Positions 1-9,570 of a DNA stretch of 64,000 nt are shown here, piece by piece. Position 1 is the first letter of the stretch. Every line of letters starts with the position of its first letter. This stretch comes from an uncultured beta proteobacterium (lineage in GTDB: Bacteria > Pseudomonadota > Gammaproteobacteria > Burkholderiales > Burkholderiaceae_C), in the NCBI GenBank assembly GCA_903822205.1, contig CAIJOK010000044.1, positions 1 through 64,000 of the forward strand, given 5' to 3'. The translations under genes were made by a program, and so were the position numbers. Below the pieces are notes generated by a model that saw nothing but the letters and a program-made list of their open reading frames with translations, was not told where the DNA came from and did no database searches.

Positions 1-207
1 AGACTGAGGAGCCAACAACTGCTCGATACGACTGCAAAGCAAAGGCCAGTCATCTTGAGCGACGCAGAAGTGCCGTCCCAGATTAAGAACGGTGATTTGG
101 CGCACCTTGCCCGCGACGCGCTGACCGCGCACTAAACGGTAGGTGAAGTAATCCTCGCCGGTGGCGGTGTTGTTGGTACGTGTACGTCGAATAAACATGT
201 GGGCCAT
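1..207 (-). CDS. IS1634-type transposase, N-terminal part cut by window edge
   Basis: An open frame of 69 codons starts at the ATG at 207 on the minus strand and runs off the left edge. The peptide opens MAHMFIRRTRTNNT and continues with LVRGQRVAGKVRQITVLNLG, which I recognise as the opening of IS1634-family (IS4-like DDE) transposases. The catalytic part lies outside the window, so whether it is active cannot be judged. A second in-frame ATG is at 198. A decayed C-terminal relative of the same family lies at 29915-30691, so this family has been active in the genome. Confidence 0.75.
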   Translation of the reverse strand, partial: MAHMFIRRTRTNNTATGEDYFTYRLVRGQRVAGKVRQITVLNLGRHFCVAQDDWPLLCSRIEQLLAPQS

Positions 208-704
208 AATAACAGAAATACCGGATACATTTTATGGCACAACACGAAGCAAATCCAAAAACCTACTCATGAAATATCCAATAAAATCATCAAGCTACTA
301 ATTTGATAGTATGGCAAAATCCGGCTTGCTATGAATTTTGATGTTAAAGACCGGTTAGGCAGAATTGTGCACCAACGCCGAACGGCAGTGATGAAAATAG
401 TGTAACCATCACATTCAAATTTGTAACAAACTATCCCTCCATTTTTTCTATAGCCTTGTACAAATGATTCACGAAATATATTGTAAATTTGTTAAAATTT
501 GGTAACACCAGTATCAATACAAGAAGCTATAATCATCAGAATATGAAAGACAATGGAAAGCATAAGCGTTATGCATAAGCCTGCGTAAAGTGTTGATTTT
601 ATTGAAATTTTGGAATTGCGCTAATTTTGTAAACCGTTGATAATGAACGTTATCTTTTATTTGTTTGTATACCGACGCTTTTTTGATCTGCCGGTGATAT
701 TCTG
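208..704. other. AT-rich gap without a gene
   Basis: About 500 bases of clearly AT-rich sequence between the transposase start and the ABC permease. I see no supported coding region or RNA. The 12-mer TGCACCAACGCC at 368-379 occurs inverted at 29725-29736, beyond the 3' side of the other IS1634-type remnant; it could be an element end but is too short to be sure. The promoter of the permease gene must lie in the right part. Confidence 0.4.
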
Positions 705-3245
705 ATGATTTCTTTTTGGCGACTGGGCATGCGTTCTCTGGTATGCGACCTGCGATCGGGCAGTCTGGGTCTATTGATCCTGGCCGTCACCCTGGCTGCG
801 GCGGCGCTGACATCTGTGGGTTTTTTTGCTGACCGCATCAAGGGCGGTCTGGCCCGCGATGCCAGGCAACTGCTGGGCGGCGATGCCGTTGTGGTTTGTG
901 ACCACACGTTGCCCCCCGACTTTGCCCTACAGGCCCGTTCCCTGGGGCTGGCACAGACCGAGACGTTAAGCTTTGCCACCATGGCCCGCGCCCCTGATGC
1001 CAAAGGCGGTGCCAGCAAACTGGTCGCACTCAAGGCCGTGGACTCTGGCTATCCGCTGCGGGGTGTGATGCGCGTTAGCCCGTCGCCCCAATCACTGGAC
1101 CAGCTCACCCGCGATGTACCCGCCCTCGGCCAGGCCTGGGTTGAGGCCTCGCTGCTTGGCAGTCTGTCTCTGTCTGTGGGCGACAAGCTGCTGCTGGGTG
1201 ATCATGCCGTGCGCATCACCCGTATCCTGACATTGGAGCCTGACCGTGGCATGGGTTTTATGAACTTTGCGCCCCGTGTGATGATCCACCGCGCTGACGT
1301 GGCGGCCACCGGTCTGGTCTTGCCAGCCAGTCGCGTGACCTACCGACTGGCCGTGGCGGGCAGTGAGCAGTCCGTGCAGGCCTTTGTCGACTGGACACAA
1401 GCGCAGATTTTGTCGCACGCGGTGCGAGGTCTGCGGGTCGATTCTCTTGAAAGCGGTCGGCCCGAACTGGCCCAAACCCTGGCACGATCTGAGCATTTTC
1501 TCAATCTGGTGGCCTTGCTGGCGGCACTGTTGAGCGCTGTGGCCGTGGCGTTGACCGCACGCAGTTTTGCTGCTGACCACCTAGACGACTGTGCCATGCT
1601 CCGCGTTTTGGGTCTGCGACAGCAGACCATGGCGGCAGCCTATACCTTTGAATTTGCGATGCTGGGCCTGCTGGCAAGCGCATTGGGGGTTGGCCTGGGC
1701 TTTGGCCTGCACCATGGCTTGGTATGGCTGCTCTCTGGTCTGGTGGACATGGCCCTGCCCGCCGCCACCTGGCAACCTGTGCTATTGGGGCTGGGCGTGG
1801 GGCTATCCTTGTTGTTGGCATTTGGCCTGCCGCCGGTACTGCAATTGGCACAGGTGCCGCCGCTGCGCGTGATTCGCAGGGATGTGGGTGCTCCCAGGGC
1901 TGTCTCTGCGGGTGTTCTGGCGTTGGGCGTGGCCTGTTTTGCAGCCGTGCTGTTGGCGGCCAGTGGCGACATTGGGCTGGGTTTGATCACCGTGGGTGGC
2001 TTTTTGGGGGCCTGTTTGTTGTTTGCCTTGGTCAGTTGGGCTGCGGTGTGGGGTTTACGCAGGGGCATGCGGCAGGCCACCGCCCCCCGCGCCCTGCTGC
2101 TGGCGGCCAGGCAAATGGCGGCCAGGCCGGTTTATGCGGTCATCCAAATCAGCAGCCTGGCACTGGGCTTGCTGGCGCTGGTGCTGCTGGTCATGCTGCG
2201 CACCGACCTGATCGACAGTTGGCGTCAAGCCAGTCCTCCGGATGCCCCCAACCGCTTTGTGATCAACATCTTGCCAGAGCAAGCGCAGAGTTTTGTGCGG
2301 GCACTGCACCAGGGTGGCATCAGCCAGTTTGACTGGTATCCGATGATTCGTGGACGCTTAATCGCCATCAATGGCCGGCCCGTGTCACCGGATGACTATC
2401 GCGATGAGCGTGCCCGTCGTCTGGTGGACCGCGAATTTAACTTGTCCTATAACGCGCAGGTGCCCCATCACAACCAGGTGGTGGCCGGTCGCTGGCAGAC
2501 CGATGAGGTGGATGCCGTCAGCGTGGAGTCTGGCATTGCCAAGACATTGGATCTGGCGCTGGGCGACCGCCTGGGCTTTGATATGGGTGGGGTGGTGACT
2601 GAATCATCCATCACATCGCTGCGCAAGGTGGACTGGGGTTCCATGCGGGCCAATTTTTTTGTGATCTACCCAACGGGTCAGATGAGCAACGTGCCTGCCA
2701 CCTACATGAGTGCATTCAAGGCCCCACAGAGTGAATCACAGAGAGCGCCGCAGCATCAGGGTTTTGACGATGCGTTGGTCAAGCAATTTCCAAACGTCAC
2801 CCTCATCGACATGACGGCCGTCGTCGGGCAAGTGCATCGGGTTCTTGGGCAGGTCATTGATGCGATTGGATTTTTATTTGCCTTTACGCTGGCGGCAGGC
2901 CTGGCGGTGCTGGTGGCATCGGTCACGGCCACCCGCGAAGAACGCATGGGTGACTATGCCGTCATGCGTGCTTTGGGTGCGCCAGACCGTTTATTGCGCC
3001 AGGTACAGCGCATGGAGCTGATCGGCGTGGGTCTTTTGGCGGGGCTGATGGCCAGCGTGGTGGCGCTGGCAGTGGGCTGGGCGCTGGCCCATTTTGTTTT
3101 TGAATTTGACTGGGTGGCCTCTTGGTGGATGCCGCTGTATGGGGCATCTTGCGGTGCGGTACTGGCACTGGCGGCGGGCTGGTGGGGACTGCGCGGGGTT
3201 TTAAGCCAGACTGTGATGACCACATTGCGCCGCACAGGGTATTAA
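705..3245 (+). CDS. FtsX-family ABC transporter permease (YbbP-like)
   Basis: An 846-residue inner-membrane protein with the layout of the YbbP/MacB-FtsX permeases. It has a first membrane span near residues 15-35, a large polar region, an FtsX block of hydrophobic helices from about 260 to 400, a further span near 480, a second polar region, and a C-terminal FtsX block from about 720 to 840 containing TREERMGDYAVMRALGAP. Such permeases pair with a LolD/YbbA-type ATPase and move or release lipophilic substrates at the inner membrane. No ATPase gene is next to it; the upstream neighbour is an insertion sequence, so a partner may have been lost or moved. The substrate is unknown. The start at 705 gives a natural N-terminus with the first helix soon after it. 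Confidence 0.85.
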   Translation: MISFWRLGMRSLVCDLRSGSLGLLILAVTLAAAALTSVGFFADRIKGGLARDARQLLGGDAVVVCDHTLPPDFALQARSLGLAQTETLSFATMARAPDAKGGASKLVALKAVDSGYPLRGVMRVSPSPQSLDQLTRDVPALGQAWVEASLLGSLSLSVGDKLLLGDHAVRITRILTLEPDRGMGFMNFAPRVMIHRADVAATGLVLPASRVTYRLAVAGSEQSVQAFVDWTQAQILSHAVRGLRVDSLESGRPELAQTLARSEHFLNLVALLAALLSAVAVALTARSFAADHLDDCAMLRVLGLRQQTMAAAYTFEFAMLGLLASALGVGLGFGLHHGLVWLLSGLVDMALPAATWQPVLLGLGVGLSLLLAFGLPPVLQLAQVPPLRVIRRDVGAPRAVSAGVLALGVACFAAVLLAASGDIGLGLITVGGFLGACLLFALVSWAAVWGLRRGMRQATAPRALLLAARQMAARPVYAVIQISSLALGLLALVLLVMLRTDLIDSWRQASPPDAPNRFVINILPEQAQSFVRALHQGGISQFDWYPMIRGRLIAINGRPVSPDDYRDERARRLVDREFNLSYNAQVPHHNQVVAGRWQTDEVDAVSVESGIAKTLDLALGDRLGFDMGGVVTESSITSLRKVDWGSMRANFFVIYPTGQMSNVPATYMSAFKAPQSESQRAPQHQGFDDALVKQFPNVTLIDMTAVVGQVHRVLGQVIDAIGFLFAFTLAAGLAVLVASVTATREERMGDYAVMRALGAPDRLLRQVQRMELIGVGLLAGLMASVVALAVGWALAHFVFEFDWVASWWMPLYGASCGAVLALAAGWWGLRGVLSQTVMTTLRRTGY

Positions 3246-3325
3246 GTATTAAGTATTAAGTATTGCAGCCAATAACTAAAAATACAACCGTCTAAATGGT
3301 GACATCTGAATGATGACGAAATGGG

Positions 3326-3492
3326 GTAACCGTTTAGACCCCCATGCCAAATACAGTCATTTCAATGGATGAAAACAACAGTCGTCATTCCCGCGAAGGC
3401 GGGAATCCAGTGCATTTTTGGTTTGCAGGATGCATCAACAGTCTGGATTCCCGCCTTCGCGGGAATGACGGTGAGGGGGTCTAAACGGTTAC
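3326..3492. mobile_element. MITE-like nested palindromic repeat, copy 1
   Basis: A 167-bp element bounded by perfect 17-bp inverted repeats (3326-3342 GTAACCGTTTAGACCCC and its complement at 3476-3492). Inside is a second perfect 28-bp inverted repeat (3383-3410 and 3443-3470), each arm itself a small palindrome of the type ATTCCCGCGAAGGCGGGAAT, which resembles the dRS3/NEMIS-like repeats of Neisseria and other betaproteobacteria. It has no coding capacity; reading through it yields the familiar nonsense peptides VIPAKAGI and IPAFAGMT. A second full copy lies at 49566-49740. It sits just after the permease gene and overlaps the end of the chimeric hsdM/EAL remnant. Confidence 0.85.
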
Positions 3493-3632
3493 GCAGCAAG
3501 GGGCTTTCTGAAATAGTAGCCCTGAACTTCGTCACAGCCATGCAACCGTAAGAACGCTAATATTGCCCCGCGCAGGTCGTCGGCAATTTTCCACAGGGTA
3601 TGGCCCAGTTCTTTTTGGTCGTGTTCGGTCAT
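3489..3632 (-). pseudogene. Chimeric remnant: HsdM N-terminus joined to EAL-domain C-terminus
   Basis: A continuous 47-codon frame runs from ATG 3632 to a TAA at 3489. The first 23 residues, including KELGHTLWKIADDLRGA, match the start of type I restriction methylase HsdM. From about residue 26 the peptide reads FLRLHGCDEVQGYYFRKPL, the closing motif of EAL phosphodiesterase domains. Neither half is long enough to be active. It is best explained by a deletion that joined two unrelated minus-strand genes in frame. The stop codon falls inside the arm of the neighbouring palindromic repeat, so the repeat may have been at the break. Confidence 0.6.
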
Positions 3633-3701
3633 GGTGGGTTGTGTAGCTTCTGTAACTGCAAAAATGAGCTAGCGCTTTGGTTTAAAAACGCTTGTGCCCA
3701 C

Positions 3702-3911
3702 TCAGGCATCACGCATTTCTTTATTCCTCAATAGCATGGCCTTTTTGCTAATTGCATCAATGCTTTCGTCAATATCTATATGCTGTCTCCATTGGGTGTA
3801 GTCAAAAGGCTCTCGTTGAATCAGCGCAATAAATCGCTCCATTTCAATATCACCCAAGTATTGGGACAGAATTTGAACGCCTTTTACTCTTACTTCTGTA
3901 TCGGTAATCAT
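3702..3911 (-). CDS. Small antitoxin-like partner of PIN-domain gene
   Basis: A 69-residue protein with the pattern LGDIEMERFIALIQREPFD and a polar C-terminus. I have seen such sequences as small hypothetical proteins paired with PIN-domain toxins, and here its ATG overlaps the stop of the broken PIN gene by four bases (ATGA, 3908-3911), so it is translated as the second gene of that pair. By position it may be the antitoxin. Its frame is intact although the toxin gene is not. The DNA-binding fold is not obvious by eye, so the antitoxin role is inference. Confidence 0.55.
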   Translation of the reverse strand: MITDTEVRVKGVQILSQYLGDIEMERFIALIQREPFDYTQWRQHIDIDESIDAISKKAMLLRNKEMRDA

Positions 3912-4342
3912 GCTAGTACCTCTCTAATAAAATCAATAGGGTCTTTGATTTGAATCTGATTGATGACGTGTGTTTTTTTCAAAATGCCCTGATCTGTTGT
4001 TAAAAAATAATCAGCATCGGCTGCGATAGCACAGGACACATGCAGTGCATCCAAATTTTTCAATCCCATTTGCTTCAATAATCGTGCAATCTGCAATATG
4101 CTTTCATCTGCATCTACATCAGTGCATGCATATTTTTTCCATTTTGCAATTTGTTCTCGCCGTTCAAGAAAAGGGTTTTTTGCATTTTAATAATCCAATA
4201 CATACGACCAAATTAGTTCATACAAACCCAAGCGTATATTTTCTTGAATTTTAAGTTTTGCCTCTGCCTCTAACAAAATTTTGATATTGGACTGATCATC
4301 AAATGGTCGATTAAACATGCAATTATCAAGGTACAACTTCAT
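3908..4342 (-). pseudogene. PIN-domain toxin with one nonsense codon
   Basis: Starting from ATG 4342 the frame reads MKLYLDNCMFNRPFDD, a typical PIN-domain opening with the first acidic metal ligand (LDNC), and continues to LKNLDALHVSCAIAADADY and FLTTDQGIL near the C-terminus, the second half of a PIN ribonuclease fold. Codon 52 (4187-4189) is TAA within VLDY-NAKNPF, probably a mutated glutamate codon; otherwise the frame is open for all 145 codons. It overlaps the following small gene by ATGA. Known members are toxin endoribonucleases of VapC-like pairs. As it stands the gene is broken unless the stop is read through or translation restarts downstream. Confidence 0.65.
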
Positions 4343-4359
4343 AAGCGAATCCTGGCATG

Positions 4360-4985
4360 TCATGAGTGGGGAAACAAAGCCTGCATCAGGCCTTTATTAT
4401 GGACTTTGAGGGTGTCGAGTTTTTTGGCAGTGCACACTGATCAGTGCGTCGATGCTGGTCAGGCAATCGGCAATTTTTTGTTGTTCTGGCACAACTGAGG
4501 GAATCGGAATTGTGAGTTTAGAAAAATCTGTTTTGTTTATTATTGACAATGTCGAACTTGCCTGCGTTGCCTTAATTGATGGCACTGCATTCAATAGCGA
4601 ATAATAAATAAACTCCCTTTCGTAATTCCTATTTGGAATTAGCGTATTGATCTGTTGATTGGTAATGCAAGGGTAAACAGAAAGAGACATTTTTTCCTAT
4701 CGAAGCAATACAGGTAAACATCGTGGAATGCTTAGGTATAAGTTTTAGTCCTATGTTAGCGACAACACTTCATTGTGTTTTCCACTGATATTTTTTCTCT
4801 GTAATATCCGTCGGAGTAACAAATTGAATGTCGCCATTCCATAGTGACTCATCACTTGTGCTCGGTGTTTTACCAGTCACAATTTCGCCAATGTCTCCCA
4901 GCGGTTTTTGTACCCAATCCCCCGCATCCCGAAACTCGGGGAAGCGCAAAGTTGGCACCAAGGCATTGTTCGGTTGCTTACTCAT
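4360..4985 (-). pseudogene. hsdS: Decayed type I restriction specificity subunit (HsdS)
   Basis: The start at 4985 reads MSKQPNNALVPTLRFPEF followed by WVQKPLGDIGEIVTGKTPS, the standard opening of an HsdS target-recognition domain, and stops at 4770 after VTPTDITEKKYQW. A second piece (4690-4397) carries the end of a recognition domain and the conserved VPEQQKIADCLTSIDALI helix. A frameshift near 4420 moves the last stretch (KGLMQALFPHS, stop at 4360) to another frame. The full gene would be near 1.2 kb; here about half is missing, so DNA specificity is lost. The start overlaps the stop of the PIN-type gene upstream by ATGA. Confidence 0.75.
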
Positions 4986-5232
4986 ACGCCCGCCACCCCT
5001 GCAATGGTGTGTTGCTTAGCCAACGCAGCATCGAGTATCAGCAGTTCCTGTTCGTGATAGACCGCCGAGGCAGCGATGATGGCATCAGGCAATTTACCTT
5101 TGTTTTTTTGCCGGAATGCAATAGTGGCATCTTCAATCGCCGATGTAATGGGCAGGTAGTGCATACGAGCCAAAATAAATGCTATGCTTTTTTGTCCATC
5201 TCATTCAAACCATGATAACTCAATAGTTCCAT
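4982..5232 (-). pseudogene. Second PIN-domain gene, disrupted
   Basis: From ATG 5232 the peptide begins MELLSYHGLNEMDKK and meets a TAG after 16 codons; a one-base shift restores AFILARMHYLPITSAIEDA, then KGKLPDAIIAASAVYHEQEL, the centre and C-terminal part of a PIN ribonuclease domain. The N-terminal third with the first metal ligands is absent. The gene sits between hsdR and hsdS on the minus strand and overlaps the hsdS start by four bases, a place where accessory toxin genes are often found in type I restriction operons. It is not expected to work. Confidence 0.6.
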
Positions 5233-5425
5233 GCGGGTTAAGTCAGAAAAAGAAAGTTATTTAGCATTGAATGCAACAATTTAATTTACCAAAAAATTGT
5301 TCAAGATGTCACTTTCAAAGTATCGTAAGCTGTTGATTTTTATAGCAAAACACGAATAGTTGAATTTGATCTCACAATTTTATGTCAATGATAAAGAACT
5401 TGTATGGCCTAACTTATATGACTCA

Positions 5426-6735
5426 TCATTCGAACCGGTGTCTGTAGTCGTAGTCGATCACACTGGAGGCAAACAGCACAAATTCAAAATCCAGTTCCTG
5501 GATTTTGTCGTTGTCTTCTGCACGGTTTTTGTCCTGCTTTTCTTTCAGACGCTGGGCCGTTTCAAGGTACAGGCCTTTGAAAGCACGCAGAGTATCTTCG
5601 GGCAGTACTTTGTTAATGCTGGCGCTTTGGTCTTCGCTTAAATCGGTGTATTGATCAAGCTGGGTTTTCAGACGCTGCACTTCTTTGAACAAGTTAATGA
5701 ACTGACCGCGAGCATCGTCGCCCTTGAGATTGCTCGCCTCTTGCGGTGTACAGGGCAATCCTTGGCTCTGCATAAAGTTTTGCAGATCGGTGACGGCAGT
5801 ACAAAGTTTGCGAATCACGATGGGGGCGGCATCCACCAGCCAGATTTCTTTGGCGCGATTAATATCACTGCCAGAGAATAAGGCAATGGCTTCGTTGACG
5901 GCCTCTTGCTGCTGGCGAAAATCCAGCACATTGCCGTAGGGCTTGGTGTCGTTGAGAATGCGGTTGGTGCGTGAGAAGGCTTGAATCAAACCGTGGTGTT
6001 TGAGATTTTTATCCACATACAGGGTATTGATGTATTTGGAATCAAAGCCTGTAAGAAGCATATCGACCACAATCATCACGTCGATTTTATTTTGACGCGG
6101 ATAATCGGCATTGCTGTATTTATGATCTTTGATGCGCTGCTGCACATCCTGATAATAAAGATCGAATTCGTTGATACTGTGGTTGGTGCTGATCGGCTGA
6201 AACGTTTCATCTTGCGCCAGACGTTTTTTTTGAATCTCCGTGAACAGGCGATGGTATTCAATGGCATGATTGATGGTGGCTGTGGCCAGTACTGCGTTAA
6301 AGCGGCGTGCATTGGTGGCTGCGTCGTGTTTGGCTAGGATAGCTTCAACCACGGCCCGCTGAGAGATCGTATCGCCCGGCTTGGGTTGGGCATTTCCTTC
6401 GCCCTTGAAATAATCAATATGAAAGCGCAACACATTGCTGTTATCAATGGCATGGGTGATGGTATAGGCGTGTAACTGCTTTTCAAAAATATCAGCCGTT
6501 GTTTTTTAAGAGGCCTGCTGGCCGTCGACCTGTTTGTAACTGGCGTTATCTTGAAAAATCGGTGTGCCGGTAAATCCGAACAGTTTCTATAGCCATTGTC
6601 GGGGTCGTTTTTGTAGTCAACGATCTGCTGCATGGCACGGCGTGGGCTGATGTCGCGGATATCCGCTCGGTATCGGTATTTAAGTGCAATAAGCTTGTCG
6701 ATCAAACCCTGTTCGATCTGTGTTTCTTGCGTCAT
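5426..6735 (-). pseudogene. hsdR: Decayed type I restriction motor subunit (HsdR)
   Basis: The start at 6735 reads MTQETQIEQGLIDKLIALKY, an HsdR N-terminus, then jumps within 40 codons to IVDYKNDPDNGYRN and, after a frame change near 6600, to FGFTGTPIFQDN (helicase motif III) followed by a TAA. The remainder (6433-5426) is an open 335-codon stretch with HsdR motor motifs such as VDMLLTGFDSKYINTLYVDK, and it ends early at SSVIDYDYRHRFE. The nuclease and the first half of the motor are gone and the C-terminus is cut, so the enzyme is dead. The start overlaps the glnE stop by ATGA (6732-6735). Confidence 0.8.
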
Positions 6736-9515
6736 GCCATGTTTCCTGTTTGGCCGCTGCTGACGTGGCGACCGCTGTTGTTTTGTGTCGTTAAGGGGGC
6801 GGTGTCATGACAGGCAAACACCACCCGCCACAGGTGGGTGATCGCGTCGCGCTCGGCTTGCAACTGTGGCGGCATGACATACGGGGGGTCTTCGTTCAGT
6901 CGGGCGCGGTGTTGTGCCAGTCGCAGGGCACGGTAGGCCTCAGCGGCACTGTGTCCCACGCCACAGGGCAACAGACCCAAGACCTCAGCGCACTCAAGCA
7001 AGGCAATGTTGCCCACATTGGCGATCAATTCGGGGTGACTGCCTGCATGGGCCAGAACCAAGTATTGCATGACAAACTCGACATCCATCATGCCACCCGG
7101 GCTGAATTTAAGGTCAAAGCAGTCACCTTTCACTTTGTGCGCTGTGCCGACGCGCTCACGCATGGCCACAATCTCTTGACGCAATGCCAGGGGGTCGCGC
7201 ACGGCGGTGATGACCGCCTGCCGCACTTGGTCAAACCGTGTACGCAAGCTGGCACTGCCCAGCACGCACCGTGCCCGAGTCATGGCCTGATGCTCCCACG
7301 TCCAGGCCGTGTTGGAACCCCGCTGCTGCTGATAACCGGCGTAGGCCGAAAAGCTGGTGATGAGTAAACCGGCATTGCCATTGGGCCGCAGCGCAGTGTC
7401 TATCTCATACAGATCGCCCTCACCGGTTTTGACGGTCAGCCAGTTGATCAACCTGCGCACCAGCAGGGCGTAGACCTCAGGGGCGCGGTCATCGTCGTCG
7501 TCAAAGACAAAAACCAGGTCCAGGTCACCGCCATAGCCCAGCTCTTTGCCGCCCAGCTTGCCATAGGCGATGATGGCCCATTTGGGATCGTCCCGATGTT
7601 TGCGGGCCAGCCCCTGCCAGCACCAGCGGGTGGTGATGCGCAGAACGGCATCGGCTAAGGCACTCAAGTCGTCAGCCACTTGCTCAACGCTCAAACAGCC
7701 TTCCAGGTCTCGCGCCAGGGTGCAAAAAACCTCAGCGTGATGGGCACGTCGCAGCAAGTTCAACAGGGACTCATCGTCATCCTCGCTGGTGCCATGCAGG
7801 GCCAAGCGACGGTGCTCCAGCTCGGCCTCAAACGCCTCAGGGTCAAAGCGTGTTTGCAGCAGGTCGGTGCCTGCAAGTTCGTCGATCACGCCCGGGTGCA
7901 GCAACAAATAGCGCGCTGGCCAGCGGGCCGCTCCTAACAATCTCAGCAGACGCTCATGTACCAAGGGGCGCTCAAGCAACAGCGCTAGGTAGCTTTCGCG
8001 GCGCAGCAAAGGCTCTATCCAGTCCAAGAGGCGTACCGCTGCAAGCTCGGTGGCACGACCATCGCCAACCCACTGGGCTGTGCGTTCCAGTAATCGCAAC
8101 AAACGCAGTCTGGAAGACTCTTGCAACGCCAGGTAGCGCGGATGTTCGCGCCACGCCAGTAGCCTGGTGCGAAAGGCATCGCCCACTTGCGTCAGCAGAT
8201 CGTCCAGATCAGGCGACGAGCTGTTATCGGCATGGGATGTGTGGCAACCCTTGCACTCTGAGGAGTCTCCGCCCAAAAGTTTGTCAAACTCTTGCGCCAC
8301 CCACTCGCGATGAAGATCCAACTGGTGCAGTAGTTGCTGCGACGATGCCAGGCCCATCGTGGCGGCAATCCAGTCCAAATCAGCGTCGTTGGTGGGCAGG
8401 ATGTGGGTTTGCAGGTCGTCCAGGTACTGAATGCGGTGCTCCAGTTGGCGCAAAAACGTGTAGGCTTGCGCCAGTGACAGGGCAGTGTCTGCGACCATCA
8501 GACCGGCACGAACCAATCGGGGCAGGGCGCTTAAAGTGGGGCGGGTGCGAAGCTCTGGAAAGTGCCCGCCGCGCACCACCTGCAACAGTTGCACGATAAA
8601 TTCGATCTCGCGAATGCCTCCGCGTGAGAGTTTGACATCGTTGGCGCGCTCAGGGTGACCCGCACTGCGGTGGCTGGTGTGGGCGCGGATGTGCCGATGC
8701 AAAACACGCAGGGCATCAAACACGCTGTAGTCCAGATAGCGTCTGAAAACAAAAGGCACCACCACTTGGCGCAGCGCCAGATTGGAACCCTCTGCGGCGT
8801 GGGTAGAGGCCACCACCCGACATTTAAGCCAAGCAAATCGCTCCCACTCGCGGCCCTGCACGTGCAGGTATTCCTCCAGAGCATCCAGCGACAGCGCGGC
8901 AGGCCCGCTGTTGCCGTTGGGGCGCAACGCCAGGTCGATTCTGAACACAAAGCCATGTTCGGTCACCTCCCCTATCAGGGCATAAATGGCGCGAACCAGT
9001 TTGGCAAAGTATTCATGATTGGATATTCGCCCCCGCCCTGCGGCATCGCCATCTGTGTCGCCGTCCTCGTCATAGATGTAGATCAGGTCGATGTCACTGG
9101 AGACGTTGAGCTCCCGAGCACCTAATTTGCCCATGCCCAGCACCCACAGTCTGGCATTTTGGTGGTACGCCGTCATGGGCAGGCCGTGGGTTTTAGCCAG
9201 AGTGGCGTGGGCCAGGTTGATGGCCTGCCCCAAGGCAAACTCAGCAAGGTCGGTCATGGCCTGTGTGATGCCCTTCAACGGGGCGGCTTGGTCGCAATCT
9301 AGGCACACCAGACGCTCAAGCACCAGTTGGCGGGTGATGCGCAGTGCGCAAGCAGTGTCGTGACCTGCTGCGATCAGTGCGGCAAACGTGGTGTGCAGAT
9401 GCTGTGGCGCTGGCAGTCCGACAGGCAGCAGGGGCAATAAATCAGCATAACGGCGGCGCACGCGCTGAACCAATCGGGAATAAGACGATAACGATGGGCG
9501 GGTCATAATGCTCAA
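6732..9515 (-). CDS. glnE: Glutamine synthetase adenylyltransferase / adenylyl-removing enzyme
   Basis: A 927-residue protein, close to the usual length of GlnE (about 950). It adenylylates glutamine synthetase when nitrogen is plentiful and removes the AMP when nitrogen is scarce, under control of PII protein. Both nucleotidyltransferase active sites are visible: GMGKLGARELNVSSDIDL at residues 127-144 (adenylyl-removing half, D141 and D143) and GKLGGKELGYGGDLDLVFVF in the second half (adenylyl-transfer half). The regulatory and helical linker regions between them are present. The frame is intact, in contrast to the wrecked restriction genes that touch its 3' end. An alternative start is the ATG at 9506. 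Confidence 0.95.
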   Translation of the reverse strand: MSIMTRPSLSSYSRLVQRVRRRYADLLPLLPVGLPAPQHLHTTFAALIAAGHDTACALRITRQLVLERLVCLDCDQAAPLKGITQAMTDLAEFALGQAINLAHATLAKTHGLPMTAYHQNARLWVLGMGKLGARELNVSSDIDLIYIYDEDGDTDGDAAGRGRISNHEYFAKLVRAIYALIGEVTEHGFVFRIDLALRPNGNSGPAALSLDALEEYLHVQGREWERFAWLKCRVVASTHAAEGSNLALRQVVVPFVFRRYLDYSVFDALRVLHRHIRAHTSHRSAGHPERANDVKLSRGGIREIEFIVQLLQVVRGGHFPELRTRPTLSALPRLVRAGLMVADTALSLAQAYTFLRQLEHRIQYLDDLQTHILPTNDADLDWIAATMGLASSQQLLHQLDLHREWVAQEFDKLLGGDSSECKGCHTSHADNSSSPDLDDLLTQVGDAFRTRLLAWREHPRYLALQESSRLRLLRLLERTAQWVGDGRATELAAVRLLDWIEPLLRRESYLALLLERPLVHERLLRLLGAARWPARYLLLHPGVIDELAGTDLLQTRFDPEAFEAELEHRRLALHGTSEDDDESLLNLLRRAHHAEVFCTLARDLEGCLSVEQVADDLSALADAVLRITTRWCWQGLARKHRDDPKWAIIAYGKLGGKELGYGGDLDLVFVFDDDDDRAPEVYALLVRRLINWLTVKTGEGDLYEIDTALRPNGNAGLLITSFSAYAGYQQQRGSNTAWTWEHQAMTRARCVLGSASLRTRFDQVRQAVITAVRDPLALRQEIVAMRERVGTAHKVKGDCFDLKFSPGGMMDVEFVMQYLVLAHAGSHPELIANVGNIALLECAEVLGLLPCGVGHSAAEAYRALRLAQHRARLNEDPPYVMPPQLQAERDAITHLWRVVFACHDTAPLTTQNNSGRHVSSGQTGNMA

Positions 9516-9570
9516 GAATACCTCTTACTGTCATGGCATCAAAGCCATCCCTCATGATGAAACAAGATGG

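Noticed and set aside
1724..2332. 202-codon frame inside the ABC permease gene
   Set aside because: Glycine/alanine-rich out-of-frame shadow of a GC-rich gene; no motif and fully inside a better-supported gene.
3369..3551. 60-codon plus-strand reading frame
   Set aside because: It is the translation of the palindromic repeat (VIPAKAGI and IPAFAGMT peptides), not a gene. The same holds for the frame at 49581-49766.
7850..8599. 249-codon frame antisense to glnE
   Set aside because: Arg/Pro/Ala-rich shadow of the glnE coding strand, without recognisable domains.
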